From NCBI GenBank assembly GCA_910588285.1, contig CAJUQB010000120.1, positions 1 through 13,319 on the forward strand: a stretch of DNA of 13,319 nt, read 5' to 3'. Made by a program: the position numbers and the translations under genes. Positions 1-7,393 of the stretch are shown here, one piece after another (within the stretch, counting starts at the first letter, position 1; every line of letters begins with the position of its first letter). The DNA comes from an uncultured Lachnospiraceae bacterium. GTDB taxonomy: Bacteria > Bacillota > Clostridia > Lachnospirales > Lachnospiraceae. The notes beneath the pieces were generated by a model, which saw nothing but the letters and a program-made list of their open reading frames with translations, had not been told where the DNA came from and made no database searches.

Positions 1-79
1 ATATAGTCTATACCATCGGTTTCTTTCGGTCAAGCCGACCTCTGAACTGTAACACTTTTTTTGAAAAAAAGAAGATTTT

Positions 80-208
80 ATGTACTTAGGGCTAGCCGCC
101 GCGCTAGCGGCTTGGTACAATTCAGAGGATGCTTTTGCTTTAGAGGGAACGGTATTCTGCCGAAGTAATAGGAAGCAGCAGAATAAGGAGGGAACGGAAA
201 ATGTATGA
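80..208 (+). other. Possible 42-codon leader ORF (speculative)
   Basis: An ATG at 80 opens a 42-codon frame rich in Ala and Leu at its start (M-Y-L-G-L-A-A-A-L-A-A-W). It ends at TGA 206-208, eight bases inside the next gene and in another frame. A weak purine-rich stretch, AAAGAAG, precedes it at 68-74. The hairpin at 81-119 lies within its first codons, so translation would melt it, as in leader-peptide control. There is no family evidence, and it may be a chance frame. Confidence 0.15.
81..119. repeat. Imperfect inverted repeat / hairpin upstream of the MBL gene
   Basis: The outer arms TGTAC (81-85) and GTACA (115-119) and the inner arms AGCCGC (94-99) and GCGGCT (107-112) can fold into one interrupted hairpin. 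Two copies of the palindrome GCTAGC (91-96 and 103-108) allow a competing fold. There is no T-run directly after it, so it is not a standard intrinsic terminator. It lies 82 bases before the metallo-hydrolase start and could be a leader structure or an element junction. Its function is unknown. Confidence 0.45.
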
Positions 209-1079
209 ATTGGTTCAGGTCAGTGAGAAATGCTATTACATAAACTGTCCGGCGAAGATAGGCGTCTATGTGGCAGACGGGGAGAACGTCTATCTGGTTG
301 ACAGCGGGAATGATAAGGATGCGGGGAGGAAAGTCAGGCAGATACTGGATAAGAACGGCTGGCATCTGGCGGCGATCCTGAATACCCATTCCAACGCAGA
401 CCATATCGGCGGGAACAAGTACCTGCAGGGGCAGACGGGATGTAAGGTTTATTCCGGCGGCATAGAGGCGGCCTTCACGAAATACCCGGTGCTGGAGCCG
501 TCCTTCCTTTACGGCGGTTATCCGTGTAAGGACTTGCGGCACAAGTTCCTGATGGCGCAGGAAAGCGATGTGGCGGATTTCTCAGATGAAAGTTTCCCGA
601 AGGAGATTGAAGTGATACCGCTGCCGGGGCATTTCTTTGACATGGTGGGGTTCCGTATGCCGGACAATGTGGTGTTCCTTGCGGACTGCATCAGCAGCAG
701 GGAGACGCTGGATAAATATGCGGTTTCCTTCATTTATGACGTGGGCGCTTATCTGGAAACGCTGGATAAGGTGGAAAAGATGGAAGCGGCCATGTTCGTT
801 CCCGCCCATGCGGATGCCTCTGCCGATGTGAAGGGACTTGTACGTTATAACAGGGATAAGGTGCATGGGGTGGCGGACAGGATTCTGTCCATTTGCAAGG
901 AGCCGGTATGCTTTGAAAGAATTTTGCAGGAAGTGTTCAAAGGCTATGGTCTTTCCATGAATTTTGAGCAGTATGTGCTGGTGGGAAGCACGGTGCGGTC
1001 TTACCTTTCATGGATGAAAGATACCGGGAGATTGTCGGCTGAATTTCAGGACAGTATGCTGCTCTGGCAGAGGGTATAG
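201..1079 (+). CDS. MBL-fold metallo-hydrolase
   Basis: A 292-residue protein of the metallo-beta-lactamase fold, probably a cytoplasmic zinc-dependent hydrolase; the substrate cannot be told from sequence. Visible motifs in order are DSG (34-36), THSNADHIGG (62-71) with H63, D67 and H68, a PLPGH motif with H144, LADC with D162, and PAHAD with H203. These match the usual metal-ligand layout except that N65 replaces the second histidine of HxHxDH. The C-terminal 80 or so residues look helical and probably form an accessory domain. The start is supported by AAGGAGGG at 185-192, eight bases before the ATG. No signal peptide is seen. The gene stands alone, with 157 bases before the next gene. The family call is firm; the role in the element is unknown. 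Confidence 0.85.
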   Translation: MYELVQVSEKCYYINCPAKIGVYVADGENVYLVDSGNDKDAGRKVRQILDKNGWHLAAILNTHSNADHIGGNKYLQGQTGCKVYSGGIEAAFTKYPVLEPSFLYGGYPCKDLRHKFLMAQESDVADFSDESFPKEIEVIPLPGHFFDMVGFRMPDNVVFLADCISSRETLDKYAVSFIYDVGAYLETLDKVEKMEAAMFVPAHADASADVKGLVRYNRDKVHGVADRILSICKEPVCFERILQEVFKGYGLSMNFEQYVLVGSTVRSYLSWMKDTGRLSAEFQDSMLLWQRV

Positions 1080-1084
1080 TGTCA

Positions 1085-1249
1085 ATGGCTTGTGTGGATT
1101 ATCGGCAAAGCACGGAAAATCTGAAATCCCATATGTAGCGCCAGTGGAGCCTTGCCGAGAGAATGGCAGGCACGTTTAAGGAGATGGAGTAAAAAGTCCT
1201 GCAAGATGAATATTTAAGGGCAGAAAAAGGAAAGAGGTGGCAGAACTGA
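1085..1249 (+). pseudogene. Possible decayed small gene in the MBL-LytTR gap
   Basis: From ATG 1085 one frame reads through to TGA 1247-1249 with only two internal stops (TAG 1136-1138, TAA about 1190-1192). The stretches between them look protein-like, for example QWSLAERMAGTFKEME and VLQDEYLRAEKGKRWQN. The frame overlaps the start of the response regulator. This would fit a small gene inactivated by nonsense mutations, but the stretch is short and I recognise no family. The arms TCGGCAAAG (1102-1110) and CCTTGCCGA (1150-1158) form an imperfect inverted repeat within it. Otherwise I see nothing else in this gap. Confidence 0.2.
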
Positions 1250-1962
1250 AACGGATTGCGATATGTGACGATGAAATTGGCACTTGTTCTGATTTGGAAA
1301 AAATAGTTCTGGATTTTGCAGACCGCCGGGCTTTGCAGATTGAAACGGAAGTCTTCTATTCCGGGGAGGCATTTTACCGTTCCATTCAGGAGCAGTGCCT
1401 GTATGACTTATGTTTTCTGGATATCCAGCTTTTGGAGATGGATGGCGTGCAGGTCGGAAAGCAGATCAGGGAGCAGCTTGGAAACGATAAGATCAGCATT
1501 GTTTATATTTCTTCTAAAGAAACCTATGCCATGAGCCTGTTCCAGGTGCGTCCCCTGGACTTCCTGATCAAGCCGCTCACCAAAGAGAAAGTGGCTGCTG
1601 TATTGGAGCAGTTCATAAGGCTGAGTGAAGCCAATAAGAATGAATTTTATTATCATGCTGGGAAGTCAGTCTGCAGGCTGTATCTGGATGAGATACACTA
1701 CTTTGCCTGCAATGGCAGGAAGATTGAAATATATACCAGTTCGGGGCAGAAGGAATTTTACGGTGCCATGCGGGAGGTATGGGAGCAGGTGGAGGGAAAG
1801 GGGTTCTGGATCATCCATAAATCCTATATCGTAAACACAGCGTTTGTTTCGGTTTATCATTACGATTCTGTTCAGATGACAGACGGCACGCGCCTGCCGA
1901 TCAGCCAGAAGTACCGGAAAGCAATGAAAGAGAATTTAACGGAAAGGTATCAAAGGGGGTGA
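1237..1962 (+). CDS. LytTR-family response regulator
   Basis: A 241-residue two-component response regulator. Residues 1-125 form a receiver domain with acidic pair D11-D12, phospho-acceptor D62 (FLDIQLLEMDG), S92/S93 and K112 (FLIKPL). Residues about 138-240 form a LytTR DNA-binding domain, recognisable from LYLDEIHYFACNGRKIEIYT and FWIIHKSYIVN. The family (AgrA, ComE, VirR) usually answers peptide or cell-envelope signals and binds direct repeats upstream of target promoters. The start is GTG 1237, preceded by a purine-rich AAAAAGGAAAGAG. Its stop overlaps or abuts the kinase start, so the two are cotranscribed and probably translationally coupled. Likely targets are itself and the transporter genes downstream, which is inference. 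Confidence 0.9.
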   Translation: MAELKRIAICDDEIGTCSDLEKIVLDFADRRALQIETEVFYSGEAFYRSIQEQCLYDLCFLDIQLLEMDGVQVGKQIREQLGNDKISIVYISSKETYAMSLFQVRPLDFLIKPLTKEKVAAVLEQFIRLSEANKNEFYYHAGKSVCRLYLDEIHYFACNGRKIEIYTSSGQKEFYGAMREVWEQVEGKGFWIIHKSYIVNTAFVSVYHYDSVQMTDGTRLPISQKYRKAMKENLTERYQRG

Positions 1963-1967
1963 GGCAG

Positions 1968-3044
1968 GTGTCTGTCGTGAAAAGTCTAGTCATCATACTG
2001 GCGGCAGTCCGCATCTGCCTTTATATGCGCTGTTTTTCTGTCTGCATTGGAAAGTGCAGGATTTCCAAGAAAATTGTGACAGCCCTCTTTACAGTGCTAT
2101 GGATATTTGAGGGCTTTCTCGTAAGCATTTCTTATATTGGGCAGGGGATTGCAGCGATGGACCTGTTCTTTTTGCTGGTAGAGATTCCGTTTGCATCAGC
2201 AATGTCTTTCTGCTACCAAGGCAAAGTGGCACGGCGTCTGCTGATGGCGGTTATCCTCCCCGCGGTATACTGGATCGGGAAATGGAGCATTACGTCTGTT
2301 CTTTTTAAGACGGTTGCTGACAGCCGCCAATATTTAATCGTTACATCCATTTCTGTCAGTTTGTTTTTTGTTTTTGAGATGATTCTGGAGAAAGCAGGGA
2401 AATCCCGGCAGGAGCGGGAGCGTGAGCTGCTGGAGCAGGAGGTCCGCATCTATGAGAACCAGTTCGGCATCATAAGGCAGTCGCAGCATAATATCCGCGC
2501 CTTGAAGCACGATATGAAGCACCACATAAAAATGCTCACGGATATGGTGTCCGGAGGGGAAACCGAAGAGGCGCTTAAGTATCTTGCATCAATGGGGGCA
2601 TTTATGGAGAACAGTGGGGAATATGTCGCCACTGGGAACGAAAAGATTGACAGTATCCTGAATTATATGATCTCAAAAGCAAAGAATTCAGGTGTTGATG
2701 TATCCTGGAAAATCCAGATTCCGGAGCATCTGGGAATCCCCGTTTTTGACATCAATGTGATCTTAAGCAACCTGTTTGAAAATATCATGAAGGCCCTGGC
2801 AGATGTAACGGAACCGGCATTCCACATCATGATGAAATATGACCGGGGCATCCTCTGCATCAGCACACAGAATAATTGTTCTGGGAAAGGGCAGACATCC
2901 GGAGCTTCTGAAGAGCATGGGTTTGGGCTGAAAAATATCCGGAGGATTGCAGAGAAGTATCATGGAAGCCTGACGACAGCGGTCCAGGATGGGGATTTCC
3001 ACGCCAGTGTCCTCCTGTTCTTGGAAGATGCAGATACAGAATGA
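1968..3044 (+). CDS. GHKL-domain sensor histidine kinase (AgrC/VirS-like)
   Basis: This is the membrane sensor kinase paired with the preceding LytTR regulator. Counting from the in-frame GTG at 1959, residues 1-145 are mostly hydrophobic and contain about four or five membrane segments. A coiled stretch follows, then the phospho-acceptor motif RALKHDMKHH with H184. The ATP-binding N-box NLFENIMKA lies at 271-279 and the G-box HGFGLKNI at 320-327. I prefer GTG 1968 because AAAGGGGG (1952-1959) sits eight bases before it; GTG 1959, which overlaps the regulator stop, is also possible. The sensor part is shorter than in many AgrC proteins. The ligand is unknown; no AgrB or AgrD gene is visible nearby, so quorum sensing is not supported. 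A terminator follows directly. Confidence 0.88.
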   Translation: MSVVKSLVIILAAVRICLYMRCFSVCIGKCRISKKIVTALFTVLWIFEGFLVSISYIGQGIAAMDLFFLLVEIPFASAMSFCYQGKVARRLLMAVILPAVYWIGKWSITSVLFKTVADSRQYLIVTSISVSLFFVFEMILEKAGKSRQERERELLEQEVRIYENQFGIIRQSQHNIRALKHDMKHHIKMLTDMVSGGETEEALKYLASMGAFMENSGEYVATGNEKIDSILNYMISKAKNSGVDVSWKIQIPEHLGIPVFDINVILSNLFENIMKALADVTEPAFHIMMKYDRGILCISTQNNCSGKGQTSGASEEHGFGLKNIRRIAEKYHGSLTTAVQDGDFHASVLLFLEDADTE

Positions 3045-3076
3045 CTTTCTTTTATATATGACATAAAGTGAGCAGG

Positions 3077-3111
3077 GAGTCCGGCGGAATATTCCGGACT
3101 TCTTATTTTTT
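3077..3111 (+). terminator. Intrinsic terminator after the kinase gene
   Basis: The arms AGTCCGG (3078-3084) and CCGGACT (3094-3100) form a seven-pair stem, extendable by one wobble pair, with a nine-base loop. A T-rich tail, TTCTTATTTTTT, follows. It lies 33 bases after the kinase stop and separates the two-component operon from the acyltransferase-ABC operon. Confidence 0.85.
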
Positions 3112-3205
3112 ACCTGCAAACGTTTAATTTTTGCAATGTGCCGCCATAAAGGGAGCTGTCTGTTATGCTGAAACCATGAATCATATTTTGACAGGAGTGG
3201 TATTT

Positions 3206-3946
3206 ATGGAGGCACAGAAAAAAAGGTATTGTCTGGTTGACGGAATCCGGGGTGTTGCCATTGTCAACATGGCTGTATTCCATTTTTTGTATGATGTGTT
3301 TATTGTCTATGGGAAGAACCCGCTTTGGTACGGACTTCCCGCAATCCACATCTGGCAGCAGATGATCTGCCAGACCTTTATTTTCATTTCTGGATTTGTA
3401 TGGCAGTGGGGGATGGAGGGGAACCTTCGGCGGGGCTTAAGTTTCAATCTGTATGGCTTTGTTATTTCGCTTGTTACCTTTATCATCATCCCGTCGGAAA
3501 GCATATGGTTCGGGATATTGAATTTTATGGGATGTGCAGTCCTGCTGATGTTCCCGCTCCAGAAGGTGATAAAGAAAGTCTCTCCGGCCTGGGGATTGGG
3601 GATCTGTTTTGTGCTGTTTATCCTCTGTAAGCAGATACAGCATGGCTATATCGGGATTGGGGGCGGTATACAGGTTCCGGCAGTATTCTATTCCATAAAG
3701 ATTCTGACACCGTTTGGTTTTCCTTTTCCGGGCTTTAAGTCAAGCGACTATTTCCCTATGATCCCGTGGATGTTCCTGTATCTGTGCGGTTATTTTTTCA
3801 ATGGAATATTCAGGGAGCATGACACATGGAAAGCCGCAGCCCGGTTTAAGGTTCCGGTCTTATCCGCTATTGGGAGCAGGACGATCTGGATTTATCTGCT
3901 CCACCAGCCGGTGAGTATGCTGGTATGCAGTCTGGTATTTGGGTAA
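3206..3946 (+). CDS. DUF1624 / heparan-alpha-glucosaminide N-acetyltransferase-like membrane protein
   Basis: A 246-residue polytopic membrane protein. The N-terminal RYCLVDGIRGVAIVNMAVFH motif (residues 7-26) and the C-terminal SRTIWIYLLHQPVSM motif are typical of the DUF1624 acyltransferase-like family, related to proteins that move acyl groups across membranes. H26 in the first membrane segment resembles the conserved histidine of the family. About six or seven hydrophobic segments are visible, and the length is normal. The reading frame is open further upstream, but ATG 3206 has AGGAG at 3193-3197, eight bases before it. The stop overlaps TAATG at the start of the ABC ATPase gene, so the two are likely cotranscribed. 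An envelope-modifying role in peptide resistance is plausible but inferred. Confidence 0.8.
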   Translation: MEAQKKRYCLVDGIRGVAIVNMAVFHFLYDVFIVYGKNPLWYGLPAIHIWQQMICQTFIFISGFVWQWGMEGNLRRGLSFNLYGFVISLVTFIIIPSESIWFGILNFMGCAVLLMFPLQKVIKKVSPAWGLGICFVLFILCKQIQHGYIGIGGGIQVPAVFYSIKILTPFGFPFPGFKSSDYFPMIPWMFLYLCGYFFNGIFREHDTWKAAARFKVPVLSAIGSRTIWIYLLHQPVSMLVCSLVFG

Positions 3947-3957
3947 TGAGGATGGTT

Positions 3958-4704
3958 ATGGATATGGTTTTAAGTGTTGAAAATGCTGAAAAATATTACG
4001 GAAGGGAGCCAAACTTAAAGAAAGCGCTTGACAGGGTGGATTTTGAAGTAAGTGCAGGTGAGTTTGTAAGCATCATGGGGCCCTCTGGTTCCGGCAAAAC
4101 GACCCTGCTAAATTGCATCTCAACCATTGATACAATAGATGCAGGGCATATTTATTTGGGTAGTCAGGACTTGGCATCATTGCCACAGCAAAAATCAGCC
4201 AGGTTCCGGCAGGAGAATCTTGGATTCATTTTTCAGAATTTTAATCTGCTGGATACCCTCAGCATTGAGGAAAACATTGCACTGCCGCTGGCAATCAAGG
4301 ATATTCCGGCGAAAGAGATAAAAAGCACTGTCAGAAGTTTGATGCAGCGGCTGGGGATAGAGGATATAGCTGCCAAGTTTCCGGCACAGGTATCCGGCGG
4401 GCAGAAACAGAGGTGTGCCTGTGCAAGGGCATTTGTGAATAAGCCCAGGCTGGTTCTGGCAGACGAACCGACAGGGGCCTTGGATTCTGTGTCTGCCAGA
4501 CAGTTGCTGGCATTGCTGACGGAATTAAATGGGCAGGAAAAAGCAACCGTTTTGATGGTGACACATGATCCGCTTTCCGCCAGTTACGGAAACCGTGTCC
4601 TTTTCCTGAAAGACGGACAAATCAATAAGGAGCTTCGCAGAGTGCGGCAGAGCAGGGTTGATTTCTACCATGCGATTCTGTCAGAAGTATCCTGCCGTTT
4701 TTGA
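3958..4704 (+). CDS. ABC transporter ATP-binding protein (BceA/MacB-like), altered C-terminus
   Basis: A 248-residue ABC ATPase. It has Walker A GPSGSGKT (41-48), Q-loop Q93, signature VSGGQ (145-149), Walker B LVLADEP (165-171) and H-loop H203, so the nucleotide-binding machinery is complete. The closest class is the BceA/LolD type, which powers peptide-antibiotic sensing or export with a large FtsX-like permease. The start at ATG 3958 is favoured by GAGGA at 3948-3952; ATG 3946 and 3952 are alternatives. The protein follows the usual family course through the FYHAIL segment, then ends in SEVSCRF, whereas relatives continue several residues further before a separate permease start. Its stop overlaps the permease frame, which fits a deletion joining the two genes. 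ATPase function is probably kept; a partner is doubtful. Confidence 0.88.
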   Translation: MDMVLSVENAEKYYGREPNLKKALDRVDFEVSAGEFVSIMGPSGSGKTTLLNCISTIDTIDAGHIYLGSQDLASLPQQKSARFRQENLGFIFQNFNLLDTLSIEENIALPLAIKDIPAKEIKSTVRSLMQRLGIEDIAAKFPAQVSGGQKQRCACARAFVNKPRLVLADEPTGALDSVSARQLLALLTELNGQEKATVLMVTHDPLSASYGNRVLFLKDGQINKELRRVRQSRVDFYHAILSEVSCRF

Positions 4705-6413
4705 TTGTCGTGGTCAGTATCATGGTGGTCTTCATCATGGGTGCGCTGGTAAACCATATCACAGTGTTTATATTAAAACGGAGAAGCAGGGAATTTGGGC
4801 TGTATATGCTGCTGGGGATTGAAAATGAGGATATAGCGGGGATATTCCTCAGAGAGAACAGGTCAATCCACGGATTCATCCTTGCTGCCGGCCTATTCCT
4901 TGGAACGTGGTTTTTTCGGGCTGTTAAGGCCGTAATATGCAGGATGTATGCGGTTCCGTTCAGTTTTTCCTTTGAAGTGTCAGCAGGGGCGGTTATCCTG
5001 ACCCTGTTTTATATGGGGGCGATCTTAGGTATATCTTCTGTAAGGGTAAAGCGGGCGGTTCGGAAACTTAATGTACGGGAATTGATTTACTTTGATAAGG
5101 CAGCCAGCGGGGATGGAAGCGGGGAGGCGAAGGACAGCATACCCATGGCGTTGCTGTCAGTATTATTGGGAATCGTAGGGATAGCGGTTATGGTGCTTTC
5201 CGCTGTCAGGAATCTGCCGGATATTGTGAATGTCCTTGCTGTCACGTTCCTTGTTGTTTCCGTTTATGGATTTTTTGTTTTGCTTTTCCGGCGGCTGCTT
5301 TCATGCTTGAAAAGCGATGAATGGAAATACCGTGGCAGCCGCCTTTTCCTGTACAGGCAGCTCACTGCAAAAATGCGTTCCATGCTGCCCCTTATGGCAG
5401 TTGCTTTTGACATAGCTTTTTTCAAGGATGAAGAAAACGCAGATTTTTCTCCGTATCTGTCTTATCTGGACGAGAACCACGAATTGGAAAGCAGTTATGG
5501 ATACAGTCTTTATACCAGTCATGATGATACTTTTTATCAACAGACAAAAAATATGGTTCAGGGGAAAATGGGATTTTACATTTCGGGCAACGATGAAGAT
5601 ATCTTTATGTGCATAAGTGATTATAACAGGCTGCGGGATATGCTGGATTTGCCGCAGGTTCAGATTGACAGCGGTTCCTATGTCCTGCACTGTACCGAAC
5701 CAGGTATCGCGCCGCTTGCAGATTATATAGGGCAGTCCCCGTTTTTGATAATAGGGGATGCTCAATATCGTTTTGACGGGATTTACAGTGAGGATTTTAT
5801 GCAGCAGGAATCGAAGGGAAACGGGAACGGTGTATTGGTCATTGTTCCGGACAGGGCGCTTTCCGGGCTGGATTTTCACACGTGCGTTATGGCAGTAGAT
5901 ACCCAAAGCGAACTGCCATTATCAGAGATCAGGGAAATGGAGACAATCGGTTCCGGTATCAGCATCATTTCAAAGACAGGGGTGCGGAACCGTTCTGCAT
6001 CCATGGCTGTATATACGGTTTTTCCGCTGCTCTATCTGGCCTTTGCACTCAGTGCTGTTGCCTGCACGATTCTTTCAGTACAGATTTTGAGCGAAGCAAA
6101 AAATGAAATAAATAGCTACCAGATTTTAGATTATCTTGGTGTTGGGCAGGAGCAGCAAAAAAAGATGATGAAGAAGCAGGTGACGCTGCTTTATTTTCTC
6201 CCGGTTCTTCCGGCGGCTTTTATAGATATTTTGGTTTTCCCGATGATGACAGGCCGCATTGTCCGGGATGCAGGTGGAATGGTTCAAATAATTTCTGTTG
6301 CTGCCGAAATGAAACAGATAGGTATTGCTGTTGGTTTGTTCTTTGTGTTTTTCATTTTGTACTATATTGGAACAATTATGCTGTATGCAAGAATTACTAT
6401 TAAAAAACGATGA
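4701..6413 (+). CDS. ABC transporter permease (BceB/FtsX-like), N-terminally truncated and internally deleted
   Basis: A 570-residue open frame of the large bacitracin-type permease. It begins in the middle of the family pattern: a membrane helix followed by the KRRSREFGLYMLLGIE motif, which normally comes after a first helix, an N-terminal domain and further residues. The only start is TTG 4701 inside the ATPase stop region, and the same frame stays protein-like upstream (ILPFLIVVV). Further helices lie near 55-75, 95-112, 148-168 and 177-197. At residues 235-236 the text jumps from MLPLMAVA to FDIAFFKDEENADFS. In relatives a membrane helix and a short extracellular stretch lie between these parts, so a second, in-frame deletion is likely. 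The C-terminal helices (about 434-460, 488-515, 540-560) look complete. Transport function is doubtful. Confidence 0.75.
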   Translation: MIVVVSIMVVFIMGALVNHITVFILKRRSREFGLYMLLGIENEDIAGIFLRENRSIHGFILAAGLFLGTWFFRAVKAVICRMYAVPFSFSFEVSAGAVILTLFYMGAILGISSVRVKRAVRKLNVRELIYFDKAASGDGSGEAKDSIPMALLSVLLGIVGIAVMVLSAVRNLPDIVNVLAVTFLVVSVYGFFVLLFRRLLSCLKSDEWKYRGSRLFLYRQLTAKMRSMLPLMAVAFDIAFFKDEENADFSPYLSYLDENHELESSYGYSLYTSHDDTFYQQTKNMVQGKMGFYISGNDEDIFMCISDYNRLRDMLDLPQVQIDSGSYVLHCTEPGIAPLADYIGQSPFLIIGDAQYRFDGIYSEDFMQQESKGNGNGVLVIVPDRALSGLDFHTCVMAVDTQSELPLSEIREMETIGSGISIISKTGVRNRSASMAVYTVFPLLYLAFALSAVACTILSVQILSEAKNEINSYQILDYLGVGQEQQKKMMKKQVTLLYFLPVLPAAFIDILVFPMMTGRIVRDAGGMVQIISVAAEMKQIGIAVGLFFVFFILYYIGTIMLYARITIKKR

Positions 6414-6468
6414 ATGGTAAGATGAAGTTTAGGCAGTATAACACCCTTGGGGATATTCTTCTAATGTT

Positions 6469-7350
6469 TTGGAGAATTTGCGCCTTGAAATTCATACAAT
6501 GTGGCTCAATAATCCACCCACAAAATTATATGAAGATATCAAAAAAACATATGGAAATATTATTCAAGAACACCCTCAGCAATATCCCGAACTCTCTATA
6601 GAAATTTTGAAACAGATTTCAGATAATTATAATAACAGCATCATCGGACAATCGCATGTTGTACGGCAAGTTTTATCTTCTCTATATTCATTGATGAATC
6701 CAAATCGCAAACGGCCTGTGACACTTCTATTTCTCGGTGATTCTGGTGTAGGCAAAACTGAAACTGCTAAGTTTATAAATTCTTACCTTAGCGGAGAAAT
6801 GGTCCGTGTCCAATTTTCAATGCAACAAACAGGTGATGCATACAAATACATATTTGGAGCTGGACACGGAGAAGACAGTCTGGCGCGTGAATTAATTCGT
6901 AGAGAATCTAATATTGTATTGCTAGATGAATTTGATAAGGTACACAGTTCATTTTATAATGCGTTCTATCAAATGTTTGATGAAGGCGTGTTTGTTGATA
7001 AAAATTACACTGTTAATGTAGAAAAGTGTATTATTATTTGCACTAGCAACTATTCTTCCGAAGAGGATGCAGAGAAATATTTAGGCTCTCCTATATATTC
7101 TCGTTTTTCAAAGGTGATAAAATTTGGTGCGATTAGCATAGAGGACAGGATTAAAATTGCCACTTTGAATTATGTGTCGCTCTATAGCAAATTAAGTGAA
7201 GAGGACCAGGATTTAATCCGAAATAATCATGTACTACCTTTTTATATCGAAAAAATTCGATCTGGATACTATAGGAATATGCGTATGTTAAAAAACGATA
7301 TAGAAGATGCACTAAATTATGAAATTCTTAGGGTTAGAGGAATTCTATGA
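6469..7350 (+). CDS. Stand-alone AAA+ ATPase, ClpA/ClpB-like (AAA_2)
   Basis: A 293-residue AAA+ ATPase. It has Walker A GDSGVGKT (90-97), Walker B IVLLDEFDK (149-157), sensor-1 TSN (192-194), a candidate arginine finger R212 in YSRF, and a sensor-2-like region, RNMRMLKNDIEDAL, near the C-terminus. The order and spacing match the second AAA module of Clp proteins. No protease-binding loop, zinc finger or known partner gene is seen. The gene is markedly AT-rich compared with its neighbours, which points to a separate origin. The start is uncertain: TTG 6469 and ATG 6499 lack good ribosome sites. The frame remains protein-like upstream to about 6454, so the gene may have lost its true 5' end. 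It sits between a broken permease and a traG remnant. The role is unknown; a defence or cargo role is only a guess. Confidence 0.75.
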   Translation: MENLRLEIHTMWLNNPPTKLYEDIKKTYGNIIQEHPQQYPELSIEILKQISDNYNNSIIGQSHVVRQVLSSLYSLMNPNRKRPVTLLFLGDSGVGKTETAKFINSYLSGEMVRVQFSMQQTGDAYKYIFGAGHGEDSLARELIRRESNIVLLDEFDKVHSSFYNAFYQMFDEGVFVDKNYTVNVEKCIIICTSNYSSEEDAEKYLGSPIYSRFSKVIKFGAISIEDRIKIATLNYVSLYSKLSEEDQDLIRNNHVLPFYIEKIRSGYYRNMRMLKNDIEDALNYEILRVRGIL

Positions 7351-7393
7351 ATGGGTAGGATTCAAAGAATTTGAACTCATCACTTGACAAAGT

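Noticed and set aside
78..542. 154-codon minus-strand open frame opposite the MBL gene
   Set aside because: It is antiparallel to the conserved metal-binding motifs of the MBL protein and shows no domain of its own.
3131..3169. Promoter for the acyltransferase-ABC operon (TTGCAA at 3131, TATGCT at 3164)
   Set aside because: The boxes are 27 bases apart; only an extended -10-like TGTTATGCT is seen, which is too weak to annotate.
3131..3205. Upstream extension of the acyltransferase gene to ATG 3131
   Set aside because: The extra 25 residues do not resemble the family and lack a ribosome site, while ATG 3206 has AGGAG at good spacing.
5301..5906. 201-codon minus-strand open frame inside the permease
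   Set aside because: It lies opposite the conserved permease domain and has no family features; a shadow frame.
6410..6601. 63-codon frame beginning at the permease stop
   Set aside because: Its beginning might be a gene remnant, but most of it is out of frame within the AAA ATPase gene, so it is not a real protein as it stands.
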